From NCBI RefSeq assembly GCF_001625355.1, contig NZ_JSEE01000007.1, positions 147,950-211,949 of the forward strand: a DNA stretch of 64,000 bases, written 5' to 3'. This DNA is from Marinomonas sp. TW1. Lineage in GTDB: Bacteria; Pseudomonadota; Gammaproteobacteria; Pseudomonadales; Marinomonadaceae. The notes under the pieces are model-generated. The model was not told the origin of the DNA. It saw only the letters and a list, made by a program, of their open reading frames with translations, and ran no database searches. The position numbers and the translations under genes were made by a program. Below are positions 8,559-17,033 of this stretch, in pieces. Numbering within the stretch: the stretch's first letter is position 1; the number at the start of each line of letters is the position of its first letter.

Positions 8559-10325
8559 TTAGTGATCAACTGCGTTGCCTGCTCCTTGTGGGTAACGAAC
8601 ATTTTCAACCAGTTCTTGGATTTCTTTAGGTGGCTCTTCTGTCATCGATGATACGGCAAAGGCAACGGCGAAGTTAATCACTGCGCCAACGGCACCAAAA
8701 GACAATGGAGAGATACCAAGTAACCAGTTATCTGGTGTGTTGGCTAGGGTAGCTGTACCTGGAATGAAGAACCAACCTAGGAATAAGAAGATATAAACCA
8801 AAGTGGAAATCAAACCTGCCAGCATGCCTGAGACAGCGCCTTTGCTGTTTACGCGTTTCGAGAAAATGCCCATCATTAACGCAGGGAAGATGGACGCTGC
8901 CGCGATACCAAACGCCAGAGCAACTACCTGTGCGGCGAAGCCGGGTGGGTTCATACCGAGGTAGGTGGCGACGATAATGGCGACAAACATGGATATCCGT
9001 GCGACCGTCAACTCCCCCTTGTCACTGATGTCGGGGTTAATCGAGCCTTTTATGACGTCATGGCTGACGGCAGAAGAGATAGCCAGTAATAAGCCCGCGG
9101 CGGTGGAGAGTGCGGCTGCGAGACCACCTGCTGCGATCAAACCAATAACCCAACCTGGAAGGTTAGCAATTTCAGGGTTAGCCAATACCAGAATATCACG
9201 GTTAACCGTTAACTCATTTCCTTCCCAACCACGTGCTGTCGCTTCCGCTTCATAGGTTGGCGTATCGTTATAGAACTGGATACGACCATCGCCATTTTTG
9301 TCTTCATACTTGATCAAACCGGTGGTTTCCCAAGTTTGAATCCAATCTGGACGCTCGGCGTATTCGATTGGTTGCTCAGTCGGACCTGATGGATAGATGG
9401 TTGTCATTAGGTTCAAACGAGCCATAGACGCAACGGCAGGAGCTGTTAGGTATAACAAAGCAATGAAGACTAATGCCCAACCAGCAGACCAGCGTGCATC
9501 AGCCACTTTAGGTACAGTGAAGAAGCGAATAATAACGTGAGGCAGCCCCGCCGTACCTATCATCAAGGATAGAGTAAAGAGAACCATATTCAGTTTATTG
9601 TCCACATCGGCCGTGTAATCCCTAAAACCAAGTTCACGTACTACCTCATCCAGTTTTTGCAACAACGGCATACCGGATTCAGTATGAGTTGAGAACAGAC
9701 CGATAGCAGGTAGGAAGGTGTCTGTTAATTGTAAGGAGATAAAGACCGCTGGAATAGTATAAGCGATGATCAACACCACATATTGTGCAACCTGTGTATA
9801 GGTTATGCCTTTCATACCGCCCAATACCGCGTAGAAGAACACGACAATAGCGGCAATCATAAGACCAGTGTTTTTATCGACTTCAAGGAAGCGAGAGAAA
9901 GCCACACCAGCACCGGTCATTTGACCGATTACATAGGTGACAGACGCGGTAATCAAACAAGCCACTGCGACTAAACGTGCAGTACGGCTATAGAATCGAT
10001 CACCAATGAAGTCTGGCACAGTGAACTTGCCGAACTTACGAAGGTAAGGAGCAAGTAGCATAGCGAGAAGTACGTAACCACCGGTCCAACCCATTAAGAA
10101 GGTTGAGTTGGCGTAACCGCCCGCGGCAATTAAGCCTGCCATAGAAATAAAGGATGCTGCAGACATCCAGTCGGCCGCTGTTGCCATGCCGTTTAATACT
10201 GGGTGAACGCCGCCGCCAGCAACATAGAATTCTTTTGTTGATCCAGCTCGTGCCCAAAACGCAATACCGAAATAGAGCGCGAACGAACCGCCGACGAAAA
10301 GTAGATTGATAGTAAACTGATCCAT
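8559..10325 (-). CDS. Sodium:solute symporter, VC_2705 subfamily (large subunit)
   Basis: A 588-residue SSS-family transporter with about 13 membrane segments. The core motifs FYVAGGGVHPVLNGMATAAD in two parts, the TM5 stretch QYVVLIIAYTIPA and LSTAAGLLLAISSAVSHD are visible. It is paired with a DUF4212 small subunit, the arrangement that defines the VC_2705 subfamily, often linked to acetate or short organic-acid uptake near acs. An unusual hydrophilic insert around residues 310-385 carries a DKNGDGRI loop. The start is 5 bp after the DUF4212 stop, so translation is probably coupled. The CrbS-type sensor at 1335-4778 belongs to a pathway that regulates such uptake genes, but a direct link here is inference. 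Confidence 0.92.
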   Translation of the reverse strand: MDQFTINLLFVGGSFALYFGIAFWARAGSTKEFYVAGGGVHPVLNGMATAADWMSAASFISMAGLIAAGGYANSTFLMGWTGGYVLLAMLLAPYLRKFGKFTVPDFIGDRFYSRTARLVAVACLITASVTYVIGQMTGAGVAFSRFLEVDKNTGLMIAAIVVFFYAVLGGMKGITYTQVAQYVVLIIAYTIPAVFISLQLTDTFLPAIGLFSTHTESGMPLLQKLDEVVRELGFRDYTADVDNKLNMVLFTLSLMIGTAGLPHVIIRFFTVPKVADARWSAGWALVFIALLYLTAPAVASMARLNLMTTIYPSGPTEQPIEYAERPDWIQTWETTGLIKYEDKNGDGRIQFYNDTPTYEAEATARGWEGNELTVNRDILVLANPEIANLPGWVIGLIAAGGLAAALSTAAGLLLAISSAVSHDVIKGSINPDISDKGELTVARISMFVAIIVATYLGMNPPGFAAQVVALAFGIAAASIFPALMMGIFSKRVNSKGAVSGMLAGLISTLVYIFLFLGWFFIPGTATLANTPDNWLLGISPLSFGAVGAVINFAVAFAVSSMTEEPPKEIQELVENVRYPQGAGNAVDH

Positions 10326-10330
10326 ACGAC

Positions 10331-10591
10331 TTACTCCTGAAGGCCAAATTCTTCGTCTAGCTTATTCATTTTCCAGGCATAGAAAAAAGTCAAAGCAATG
10401 AAAACGAGGATGGAACCTTGCTGGGCAAACCAGAAACCTAAGTCTGTTCCTCCGATATGAATCCCAGAGAGCATGGGACGTAGTAGGATGGCACAACCAT
10501 AAGAGGCAAGGGCCCAAATCACCAGACTTCCGAGGATGAGCCGGAGGTTGGCTTGCCAATACTTTTCTGCATTAATGCTATGATCTGACAC
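10331..10591 (-). CDS. DUF4212 protein, small subunit of the solute symporter
   Basis: An 86-residue protein with two hydrophobic segments (about residues 15-37 and 48-70) and the family signature YWQANLRLILGSLVIWAL. DUF4212 proteins are encoded directly upstream of VC_2705-type symporters and are thought to be accessory subunits. The start codon is GTG, with AAGGAG eight bases upstream. The gene is the first of a two-gene operon. Confidence 0.9.
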   Translation of the reverse strand: MSDHSINAEKYWQANLRLILGSLVIWALASYGCAILLRPMLSGIHIGGTDLGFWFAQQGSILVFIALTFFYAWKMNKLDEEFGLQE

Positions 10592-10744
10592 GGTAGATCT
10601 CCTTATAATTATTTTTATTACGCATCTCTAATCTAGCAGGGGCGAATTGAATAAGAAGTCAGACTTTAATCGCATAGAGAGTATTTATGAAACTTATGGC
10701 TGCAAGCATCAAGCAGTGAAAAGATTAAAAAAGGTAGTAAAGAC

Positions 10745-11395
10745 ATGAATTTAGAGACTAGGCAAAAGATTCTTTCAGTTTGCCAAGAAAAAATACGACA
10801 AAAAGGCGAAAAGGTTCAGGTGTCATTTTATGCTTTTTTTGCCAATAAAAACGACCAACCAGACACTTTAATGTCCGTGGCGCGTTGGTGGATTGAAAAA
10901 CATCAGCTTAATCACTTTGAGAAAGCGACTAAGATCTATGCCATGATTAAGGCCTATGATGACAAAGGTGTTGAATCCTCTCTAAAAGGCTTTAATCATC
11001 TAACACTGGCCGTGAATGATCTTACCCGCTCACTTGAATTCTATGGGAATCAGTTGGGATTTACCGCTGAGGTTCGTTGGGCAAATGGCGCTTATTTATC
11101 TTATGGTGAGGCTTGGCTTTGCTTATCCTTGTGTTTGGATAAAAAAGAAGGGATGAGTGAGCAGTATACCCATTACGCTTTCAATATTGATGCCGCTGCC
11201 TTAGCGGTGTTGCGTGATGATCCAACACTGGATATTTGGCAGACAAACCAAAGTGAAGGGGATTCATTGTATGTAAGAGACCCTGATGGTCATCAATTGG
11301 AATTCCACCTTGGCTCCTTGTCATCGCGTTTGGCCTCGTTAAAGGAGATGCCCTATCAGGATTTGGAGTGGTTATCGTGTCACAAGAACTTTTGA
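10745..11395 (+). CDS. FosA-like thiol transferase (VOC superfamily) with N-terminal extension
   Basis: Residues about 82-205 closely follow FosA, the Mn2+/K+-dependent glutathione transferase that inactivates fosfomycin. GFNHLTLAVNDLTRSLEFY, the aligned tail SEGDSLYVRDPDGHQLEFHLG and the C-terminal RLASLKEMPYQDLEW are all present, and the three metal ligands correspond to His85, His143 and Glu186. FosA is normally about 135 residues. Here an extra 80 residues, rich in charged helix-forming residues, precede it and match no family I know. An internal ATG at 10943 could give a near-normal FosA but lacks a ribosome site. The gene overlaps the following GNAT gene. Genuine fosfomycin resistance is plausible but unproven. 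Confidence 0.85.
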   Translation: MNLETRQKILSVCQEKIRQKGEKVQVSFYAFFANKNDQPDTLMSVARWWIEKHQLNHFEKATKIYAMIKAYDDKGVESSLKGFNHLTLAVNDLTRSLEFYGNQLGFTAEVRWANGAYLSYGEAWLCLSLCLDKKEGMSEQYTHYAFNIDAAALAVLRDDPTLDIWQTNQSEGDSLYVRDPDGHQLEFHLGSLSSRLASLKEMPYQDLEWLSCHKNF

Positions 11396-11799
11396 CCATT
11401 CGAAAAATGGATGCCGAGATGACCTTACCCTTGCGTCAGCAAGTACTATGGCCAGATAAAACCTTAGAGGAATGCCGTGTCGAAGACGATGATTTGGGTG
11501 AGCACTATGGCGTTTACCAACAAGGTATCTTGGTCTGTGTGGCGTCCATTTTTATTCAGCAAGATGTCGCAAGGTTAAGAAAATTCGCCACCTTAGCTGC
11601 CTATCAAAGACAGGGCATAGGACAGTTTGTGTTAAGTCGTATTATTGAGGATCTTCAAGCTGCAGGGGTTAAGGTCTTTTGGTGTGATGCGAGAGAAAGT
11701 GCCGGCACTTTATATCAACGTTTTGGTATGACGGCTTCGGGGGAGCGCTTCTATAAAGGAGACATTCCTTATCGTCGAATGTCTGTGTCGTTTAAATAA
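11377..11799 (+). CDS. GNAT-family N-acetyltransferase
   Basis: A 140-residue acetyltransferase of the GNAT fold. The acetyl-CoA-binding core LRKFATLAAYQRQGIGQFVLSRII near residues 68-91 shows the Q/RxxGxG/A motif (QRQGIGQ), and WCDARESAGTLYQRFGM is the usual beta5-alpha4 part. The family resembles ElaA/YjcF-like small acetyltransferases; the substrate is unknown. I choose the GTG at 11377, eight bases after GGAG; it overlaps the FosA-like gene by 19 bp, implying translational coupling. A GTG at 11368 is an alternative. Confidence 0.85.
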   Translation: MSQELLTIRKMDAEMTLPLRQQVLWPDKTLEECRVEDDDLGEHYGVYQQGILVCVASIFIQQDVARLRKFATLAAYQRQGIGQFVLSRIIEDLQAAGVKVFWCDARESAGTLYQRFGMTASGERFYKGDIPYRRMSVSFK

Positions 11800-11812
11800 A
11801 GGAAAGTTTCAT

Positions 11813-12268
11813 ATGATCCAAGCTATTTTTGTGGCAAAAAAAGCCAAGCAAGCGCAAATGGCGATTGAGGCGGTTAAGGTCGATGCAGGAAAGGGCATTG
11901 TTGGAGACCGTTATTATGGTAAAAAAGGCAATGACGGCCCCAATATCACTTTTGTTGCACAGGAAGAAATTCACGCTTTTAATCAACACTTTGAACAACA
12001 CATTACGCTATCCGATACGCGTCGCAATGTGGTGACCCATGGCGTCAGTTTGAATGACTTAGTTGGTAAACGCTTCCGTATTGGCGACGCGGAATTTTAT
12101 GGTGTGGAGTTGTGCGAGCCTTGTTCTTTGTTAGGACGCAGATTAGCGAACGACAACATCAGTGCCGCGCAAGTGGTTAAAGCTTGGCTGCACAAAGGTG
12201 GTTTACGGGCCGATGTCATTCGCTCAGGCGTATTGCGTGTGGGTACGCCAGTGGAACTTTTGGACTAA
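11813..12268 (+). CDS. MOSC domain protein
   Basis: A 151-residue stand-alone MOSC domain, related to the C-terminal domain of molybdenum cofactor sulfurase and to YiiM/YuaD. Motifs seen: GIVGDRYYGKKG near residue 29, TRRNVVTHGVSLNDLVGKRFRIGD in two parts near 69-92, and GVELCEPCSLL near 97, where the Cys is the likely cofactor or sulfur ligand. Single-domain members probably handle Mo-cofactor or reduce N-hydroxylated compounds. It lies 13 bp after the GNAT gene with AAAGGAAAG upstream, so it is the third gene of that unit. It converges on the PLP enzyme gene. Confidence 0.9.
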   Translation: MIQAIFVAKKAKQAQMAIEAVKVDAGKGIVGDRYYGKKGNDGPNITFVAQEEIHAFNQHFEQHITLSDTRRNVVTHGVSLNDLVGKRFRIGDAEFYGVELCEPCSLLGRRLANDNISAAQVVKAWLHKGGLRADVIRSGVLRVGTPVELLD

Positions 12269-12293
12269 GTCTTTGTCCCTGGTTTCGATTACT

Positions 12294-14018
12294 TTAAGCC
12301 GGTAGGTCTGTGACCAACACAAAATCTCGCAATGACTCATAGGCGGGATTAAACGGTTGTGCTTGCCAAGTATAGTCCGATTGGCTTGGGTTCTTTAGTG
12401 TCTTGGCTAACTGTTTTGCTTGTGCCAAATAGGACTCATAAGCCTCACCTTGAGACTGCGGCGTTTCCTTTTGAGTCGATTGCTCTGTGTTCGCATTATC
12501 TAACTGAAAGAGATCATCCAACCCCATAGGGGCATGCCTTTGGTTTTGAAAACGCCACAAATCTTTATGCTGATCATAGGCATAAAAAGGTAAAAAGGTG
12601 AGTCCTTGTTGGCTAATAAAGTCGATGGCCTGAAGAATAAAGTCGGCTTCTTGTTGATTGATAAAATAGTTCAAATTAAAGCGAACCCAGCCAGGCTTTA
12701 ATAGCTTTTCGCCCGCCTTCAACGCCTGTTGAATCTGTTCGGATTTTGACTTGTCAATATTTAATAAGGCATGTCCATAGGGCCCTGCACATGAGCATCC
12801 GCCTCGTACCTGAATACCAAAGAGGTCATTCAATAATGCTGTGACAAAACCATGATGCAGATAACCAAGTGGCGTCTTGATGCGAAACGCGGTAATGGAT
12901 AGGCACTTAGCAGAAGGATGGCCTAAACGCTCAATCAAAAGGTTGTTCTGCCAGTGTTGATGGATAAGCTCAACGAACTTGTGTTCTTGTTGTTGAATGA
13001 GATCGTCACCGACCAAGGATTTGAGTTTGAAGACCAATCCAGCACGGATGGACTCTAAAATAGCCGGGGTACCACCTTCTTCACGACGTTCACCAATCGG
13101 CAAAAAAGTATGATCTTTGGGGGTGACGAAAGACACAGTGCCACCACCAATATGGCTAGGTTGAGAATTTTTAATGACGGCTTTTTTGACAACTAAAATG
13201 CCAGGTGTGCCTGGGCCGCCAATAAACTTATGTGGCGAAAAGAAAAGGGCGTCTTTATGCTGGTGTTTAGATTGCGCCGGATTCATATCGATCTTCACAT
13301 AGGGCGCGGCGGCGGCAAAATCCCAAAAGGAGAGTGCGTTATAGGCATGTAATACGCTGGTAATGGCATCTTGATCCGACATTATGCCGGTGACGTTTGA
13401 GGCCGCGCTGAAACTGCCAATAAGGCGCTTACCTTGGTGCTGCTGCAATTGGTTTTCTAAGTCCTGCAAACTCACGCCACCTTGTTTGTCTTCCTTGATG
13501 CGAATCACAGCAATACCCAGTTCGCGCCAAGGCAGCTCATTGGAATGATGTTCATAGGGACCAATAAAAATTCGTATTTGTGCTTTTTCGGTGGCGTCTA
13601 ACTGTCTCAAGCCAAGCTGAGAAATCAGTGAGTTAATGGCGCTGGTGGCGCCACTGCCGCAGAAAATGACCAGATCCTCTGCTGAGGCATTCACTGCCTG
13701 ACGAATTTCTGCTCGTGCTTGTTCTCGAAATGTCGTGGTCTGCATACCGGTAGCGTTGGCTTCGGTGTGGGTATTGGCGTAAAAAGGCATGGCCTTTTGT
13801 ACGGCCTGCTCGATGAAATCCAAACTACGACCTGATGCTGTGTAGTCTGCGTAAGTGAGTTTGCGTTCACCGAAAGGCGTCATTATGTTTTGTTGAGCGC
13901 CAATTATGCTCTGTCGAATTTTTGCTAACAAAGGCAAAGGCGCTGGATCTAAAGGGGCTGTTGGTGTGTTGCAAGCTTCAGCAGCATGACTGACATTAGG
14001 TAAGTCTACCAATGACAT
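12294..14018 (-). CDS. Class V aminotransferase-fold PLP enzyme (cysteine desulfurase-like)
   Basis: A 574-residue fold-type I PLP enzyme. The SufS/CsdA-like core covers about residues 30-470: GSGATSAINSLI for cofactor phosphate binding, FFAAAAPYV-like Asp region, the Schiff-base Lys in FFSPHKFIGG near residue 265, and RGGCSCAGPYGH near 405 where desulfurases carry their catalytic Cys. About 100 extra C-terminal residues (from FYAYDQHKDLW) exceed the usual 400-residue length and have no recognised domain. It sits 55 bp downstream of an Lrp-type regulator on the same strand, suggesting amino-acid-linked control. True desulfurase activity is uncertain; similar long proteins are annotated only as aminotransferase class V. 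Confidence 0.88.
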   Translation of the reverse strand: MSLVDLPNVSHAAEACNTPTAPLDPAPLPLLAKIRQSIIGAQQNIMTPFGERKLTYADYTASGRSLDFIEQAVQKAMPFYANTHTEANATGMQTTTFREQARAEIRQAVNASAEDLVIFCGSGATSAINSLISQLGLRQLDATEKAQIRIFIGPYEHHSNELPWRELGIAVIRIKEDKQGGVSLQDLENQLQQHQGKRLIGSFSAASNVTGIMSDQDAITSVLHAYNALSFWDFAAAAPYVKIDMNPAQSKHQHKDALFFSPHKFIGGPGTPGILVVKKAVIKNSQPSHIGGGTVSFVTPKDHTFLPIGERREEGGTPAILESIRAGLVFKLKSLVGDDLIQQQEHKFVELIHQHWQNNLLIERLGHPSAKCLSITAFRIKTPLGYLHHGFVTALLNDLFGIQVRGGCSCAGPYGHALLNIDKSKSEQIQQALKAGEKLLKPGWVRFNLNYFINQQEADFILQAIDFISQQGLTFLPFYAYDQHKDLWRFQNQRHAPMGLDDLFQLDNANTEQSTQKETPQSQGEAYESYLAQAKQLAKTLKNPSQSDYTWQAQPFNPAYESLRDFVLVTDLPA

Positions 14019-14073
14019 ATAAAGGTCCTTAGCCCTGGTTGACAGACTCGACCTCTGCTCTTGGTCAGCTAAT

Positions 14074-14547
14074 TCAGCTGTCTTTGGGCTTAGGTAAAGG
14101 CAACTCCGTGGTCCATTTAATTTGTTCCATAGCGAAGTTGGAAGTGACGTCTGTTAATGCAGTGGCACTGATTAAGTGTTTATAAAATTGGTCATAGGCT
14201 GGAATGTCTTTTACCAAAACGCGCAGTAAATAATCGTATTCCCCCGCCATGCGATAAAATTCCACGACTTCTGGAAACTGTGAAACCACTTGGGCAAATT
14301 CGGTGGCCCAATTGGCGTCATGTTGATTGGTTTTTACTTGAACAAAAACCGACACGCCCAGTTCCAATTTTTCAGCGTCCAGCAAGGCCACGTGACGTTT
14401 GATGTAGCCTGATTTTTCTAAACGTTGAATACGTCGCCAACAAGGGGTTTTGGATAAGCCTACTTGTTGCGCCATGGATTCTGTCGAAATACTATCATTA
14501 CTTTGTATTAAAGCAAGAAGTTGCAAGTCTATGCTATCTAAGTGCAT
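14074..14547 (-). CDS. Lrp/AsnC-family transcriptional regulator
   Basis: A 157-residue regulator. Residues 1-60 are the Lrp helix-turn-helix (LDSIDLQLLALIQ, SMAQQVGLSKTPCWRRIQRLEKSGYI) and residues about 65-150 the RAM/AsnC ligand domain (VEFYRMAGEYDYLLRVLV). It is upstream of and probably co-transcribed with the PLP enzyme, so that gene is its likeliest target, with an amino acid as effector. A perfect 19-bp palindrome lies 23 bp upstream of the start and may be an autoregulatory site. The length is typical of the family. Confidence 0.93.
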   Translation of the reverse strand: MHLDSIDLQLLALIQSNDSISTESMAQQVGLSKTPCWRRIQRLEKSGYIKRHVALLDAEKLELGVSVFVQVKTNQHDANWATEFAQVVSQFPEVVEFYRMAGEYDYLLRVLVKDIPAYDQFYKHLISATALTDVTSNFAMEQIKWTTELPLPKPKDS

Positions 14548-14570
14548 TTTGTACTCAATATTTACATATA

Positions 14571-14589
14571 AAAGAAATAATATTTCTTT
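14571..14589. promoter_or_regulatory. Perfect 19-bp palindrome upstream of the Lrp gene
   Basis: AAAGAAATA, one central A, TATTTCTTT: a 9-1-9 perfect inverted repeat. Its place just upstream of the Lrp/AsnC start fits a binding site for autoregulation. It is A/T-rich as Lrp sites usually are, but is not an exact match to the E. coli Lrp consensus. Confidence 0.5.
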
Positions 14590-14710
14590 AGGGTAATGGT
14601 TTTATACATTTAAGCAACAACATTTCTCATCTTTGGGTGTTTATGGAATATCAATCCAAAATGACGCTGAAAAAAGTTTTTTAAATATCACTTTTATTAA
14701 ATGAATGGCC

Positions 14711-14917
14711 TTATTCTGAGTAACCTGTTCGTTCTTTTTGGTAGTCCTCAAACGACTGACTATAATTTGCTAAGCAGTCATCTTGTTGTTGACCACGATA
14801 TTCACGGCAAGCCGAGGCATGATTATATTGAAAGGCTTCATAAGCCCCTTTTGTTGTGCAAGATGTTTGTATGGCGACTAAAATAATGCTGATGGATGTG
14901 AAAATACGTTTTTTCAT
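14711..14917 (-). CDS. Small secreted lipoprotein-like protein, 68 residues
   Basis: A 68-residue protein with a signal peptide (MKKRIFTSISIILVAIQ) ending in TSC, a weak lipobox because Gln rather than a small aliphatic residue precedes it. The mature part is about 50 residues, rich in Tyr, Gln and acidic residues, with two further Cys (ACREYRG, DDCLANY) that could pair. No domain recognised. It stands between the Lrp gene and a rightward chemoreceptor. The start has GAGAATAA upstream. Confidence 0.65.
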   Translation of the reverse strand: MKKRIFTSISIILVAIQTSCTTKGAYEAFQYNHASACREYRGQQQDDCLANYSQSFEDYQKERTGYSE

Positions 14918-15039
14918 ATTTATTCTCGGTCAATCGGATGGATAAATAACTTTATATTAGTTTACAGTTTGTTCGTTTAGTTTAATAATTAACCAAATAG
15001 TCAAGATTAAAACTCACTAACCAAAAAGGATTCAATTCG

Positions 15040-16932
15040 GTGTCACTAAAACTTCGACTCATCTATGCCTTTGTCGCTGTGGTACTGATCAGTACCATTA
15101 CCATGGGCTTGTTAAGCTTTTATCAAGCTCGTTCCGTCATGTTGGAGCGTACTACCGGTACAGAACTTCCAGCGCAAATCAAACAAATTAAAAGTGAGGT
15201 TGAAAACCAAATTGAAAACCTTGCTGCCACTGCTCAAACTCTGGCCAACAACCCGTTAATCATTGATTGGGCGGAGAACGGTTTTGATCCTAAAGGGGAA
15301 GAAAAACTCATTGAGCTATTGGGCAACATTAAAAATCAGCTTGGTTTGGATACGGCTTCTTGGGCGGATCGTGAAACGGCTAAATATTGGAACCAAGATG
15401 GCTTTTTACGAACGCTACTGCCAGAGCGCGATACTTGGTTCTTTGATTTTACTAAATCAACAGATGACCGCAATGTCAGTGTCTATCGTAGCCAGACTTC
15501 TGGTGAGGTGAAGCTGTTTGTGAACTACCAAAATACTAATGGCCGTGGTTTAGCGGGTTTTGGTATGAACTTAGACAAAATGACGGCTTATTTAAACAGC
15601 TTTACCTTTAATGGTAGTGGCTTTGTTTATCTAATATCCGGTGATGGTACGTTGAAAGTTCACCGTGATGAGTCTCTTTTGGAGAACACCAAAGTCACCG
15701 ATTTATATGGCGATGACGTCGGTAAGACATTATTGAAGCGCGATGGCTTGAACATCGTTATGTCTGATGATGCCGTATTGGCCAGCGAATACATTCCGGC
15801 TATGGGTTGGACTTTAGTTGCTGAAATTCCAAATAAAGCCGTGTTTGGTGGCGTGACTACCATGGGACACGCCTTGCTTATTATGGGCATCATTTTAAGT
15901 GTGATCACTGTTTTTGCCGCTTTGTTTGTAGGCACTAAGTTAGTTAAGCAACTGCAAGTTGTGGCAAATAACTTAACCGAAATCGGTGAGGGTGACGGTG
16001 ACCTAAAACACAGATTAAGCGATCAAGGTCCGGCGGAATTAGCCAATATTGGTTCTGGTTTCAATAAATTTGTTAGCATCATTCACAACATGGTGAAACA
16101 AGTGAGCCAAACGAGCGCTCAGCTTAATAATGCCTCAGAGCAAATGTTAAGTTCGGCCAACACCATGCAATCTGATGCCAAAGAGCAAAGTGAACGAACC
16201 TCTATGGTCGCCTCTGCAATTCATGAAGTGGAAGCTTCGGTGCGTGAAGTATCAGGTAATGCTGCGCAAGCGGCGGAAAGTGCTAACCAAGTTGAACATG
16301 AAGTGACATCTGGTCTAAATGTGGTGTCATCAGCCAAAGCAACCGTCGAAAATCTAGCCACAGAAAGCCAGAAAACCGCTCAGGTCATTGAAGAATTGGC
16401 GAAAAACTCTGACCAAATTGGCAGCATTCTAGAGGTTATTCGCAACATCTCTGAACAAACTAACCTATTGGCATTGAATGCGGCGATTGAGTCGGCACGA
16501 GCCGGTGAGGCGGGTCGAGGTTTTGCTGTAGTAGCAGATGAAGTACGTAATTTGGCGAAACGTACGGCGCAATCGACGGATGAAATTCAGGAGATGATTG
16601 ATCAGTTGCAAGCAGAATCTCGCAAAGCGTTAGCGGCATCACAAGCGGGACAGCAAATTGCTGGTGAAGGGGTTGAGTCGATGCAAGAAGCACAAACTTC
16701 ATTAAACAGCATTGCAGAGCAAGTGAAAACCATGAATGCCATTAACCAGCAAGTAGCCACATCGACGGAGCAGCAATTACTGGCGATTGAAGATGTGGCG
16801 AGTCATGTGACGGGGATTCAGAATTCGGTTGAAACCAGTGTGACGACAGCAAATGATGTGTCAGACAATAGCCGTGCTCTGCGTGAATTGTCGAGCAGTC
16901 TAGACGAATTAGTGGCACGTTTTAAAGTCTAA
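15040..16932 (+). CDS. Methyl-accepting chemotaxis protein, periplasmic Cache sensor
   Basis: A 630-residue transmembrane chemoreceptor. TM1 covers about residues 7-28. A periplasmic double-Cache-like ligand domain (about 30-270; [35 protein letters not shown]) is followed by TM2 (about 277-300), a HAMP domain, and the cytoplasmic signalling hairpin with the tip [15 protein letters not shown] near residue 470. The tip reads [20 protein letters not shown], a common Ala-to-Ser variant. No C-terminal CheR-tethering pentapeptide is seen. The ligand is unknown; the amino-acid motif of dCache_1AA is not evident. The start codon is GTG, nine bases after AAAGGA. It is monocistronic. Confidence 0.93.
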   Translation: MSLKLRLIYAFVAVVLISTITMGLLSFYQARSVMLERTTGTELPAQIKQIKSEVENQIENLAATAQTLANNPLIIDWAENGFDPKGEEKLIELLGNIKNQLGLDTASWADRETAKYWNQDGFLRTLLPERDTWFFDFTKSTDDRNVSVYRSQTSGEVKLFVNYQNTNGRGLAGFGMNLDKMTAYLNSFTFNGSGFVYLISGDGTLKVHRDESLLENTKVTDLYGDDVGKTLLKRDGLNIVMSDDAVLASEYIPAMGWTLVAEIPNKAVFGGVTTMGHALLIMGIILSVITVFAALFVGTKLVKQLQVVANNLTEIGEGDGDLKHRLSDQGPAELANIGSGFNKFVSIIHNMVKQVSQTSAQLNNASEQMLSSANTMQSDAKEQSERTSMVASAIHEVEASVREVSGNAAQAAESANQVEHEVTSGLNVVSSAKATVENLATESQKTAQVIEELAKNSDQIGSILEVIRNISEQTNLLALNAAIESARAGEAGRGFAVVADEVRNLAKRTAQSTDEIQEMIDQLQAESRKALAASQAGQQIAGEGVESMQEAQTSLNSIAEQVKTMNAINQQVATSTEQQLLAIEDVASHVTGIQNSVETSVTTANDVSDNSRALRELSSSLDELVARFKV

Positions 16933-16956
16933 CTCTAGCACCTTTCTTGATACCAC

Positions 16957-16997
16957 TAAAAACCCCCGATGCTGTTATCAGCATCGGGGTTTTGTTT
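16957..16997. terminator. Bidirectional terminator between chemoreceptor and RND operon
   Basis: CCCCGATGCTG, loop TTAT, CAGCATCGGGG with A-run before and T-run after. The 11-bp stem serves both the rightward chemoreceptor gene and the leftward efflux operon that converges on it. Confidence 0.9.
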
Positions 16998-17033
16998 ATC
17001 TGTTCCGCTGTTTTAGGACGAACCGGAAAGAGG

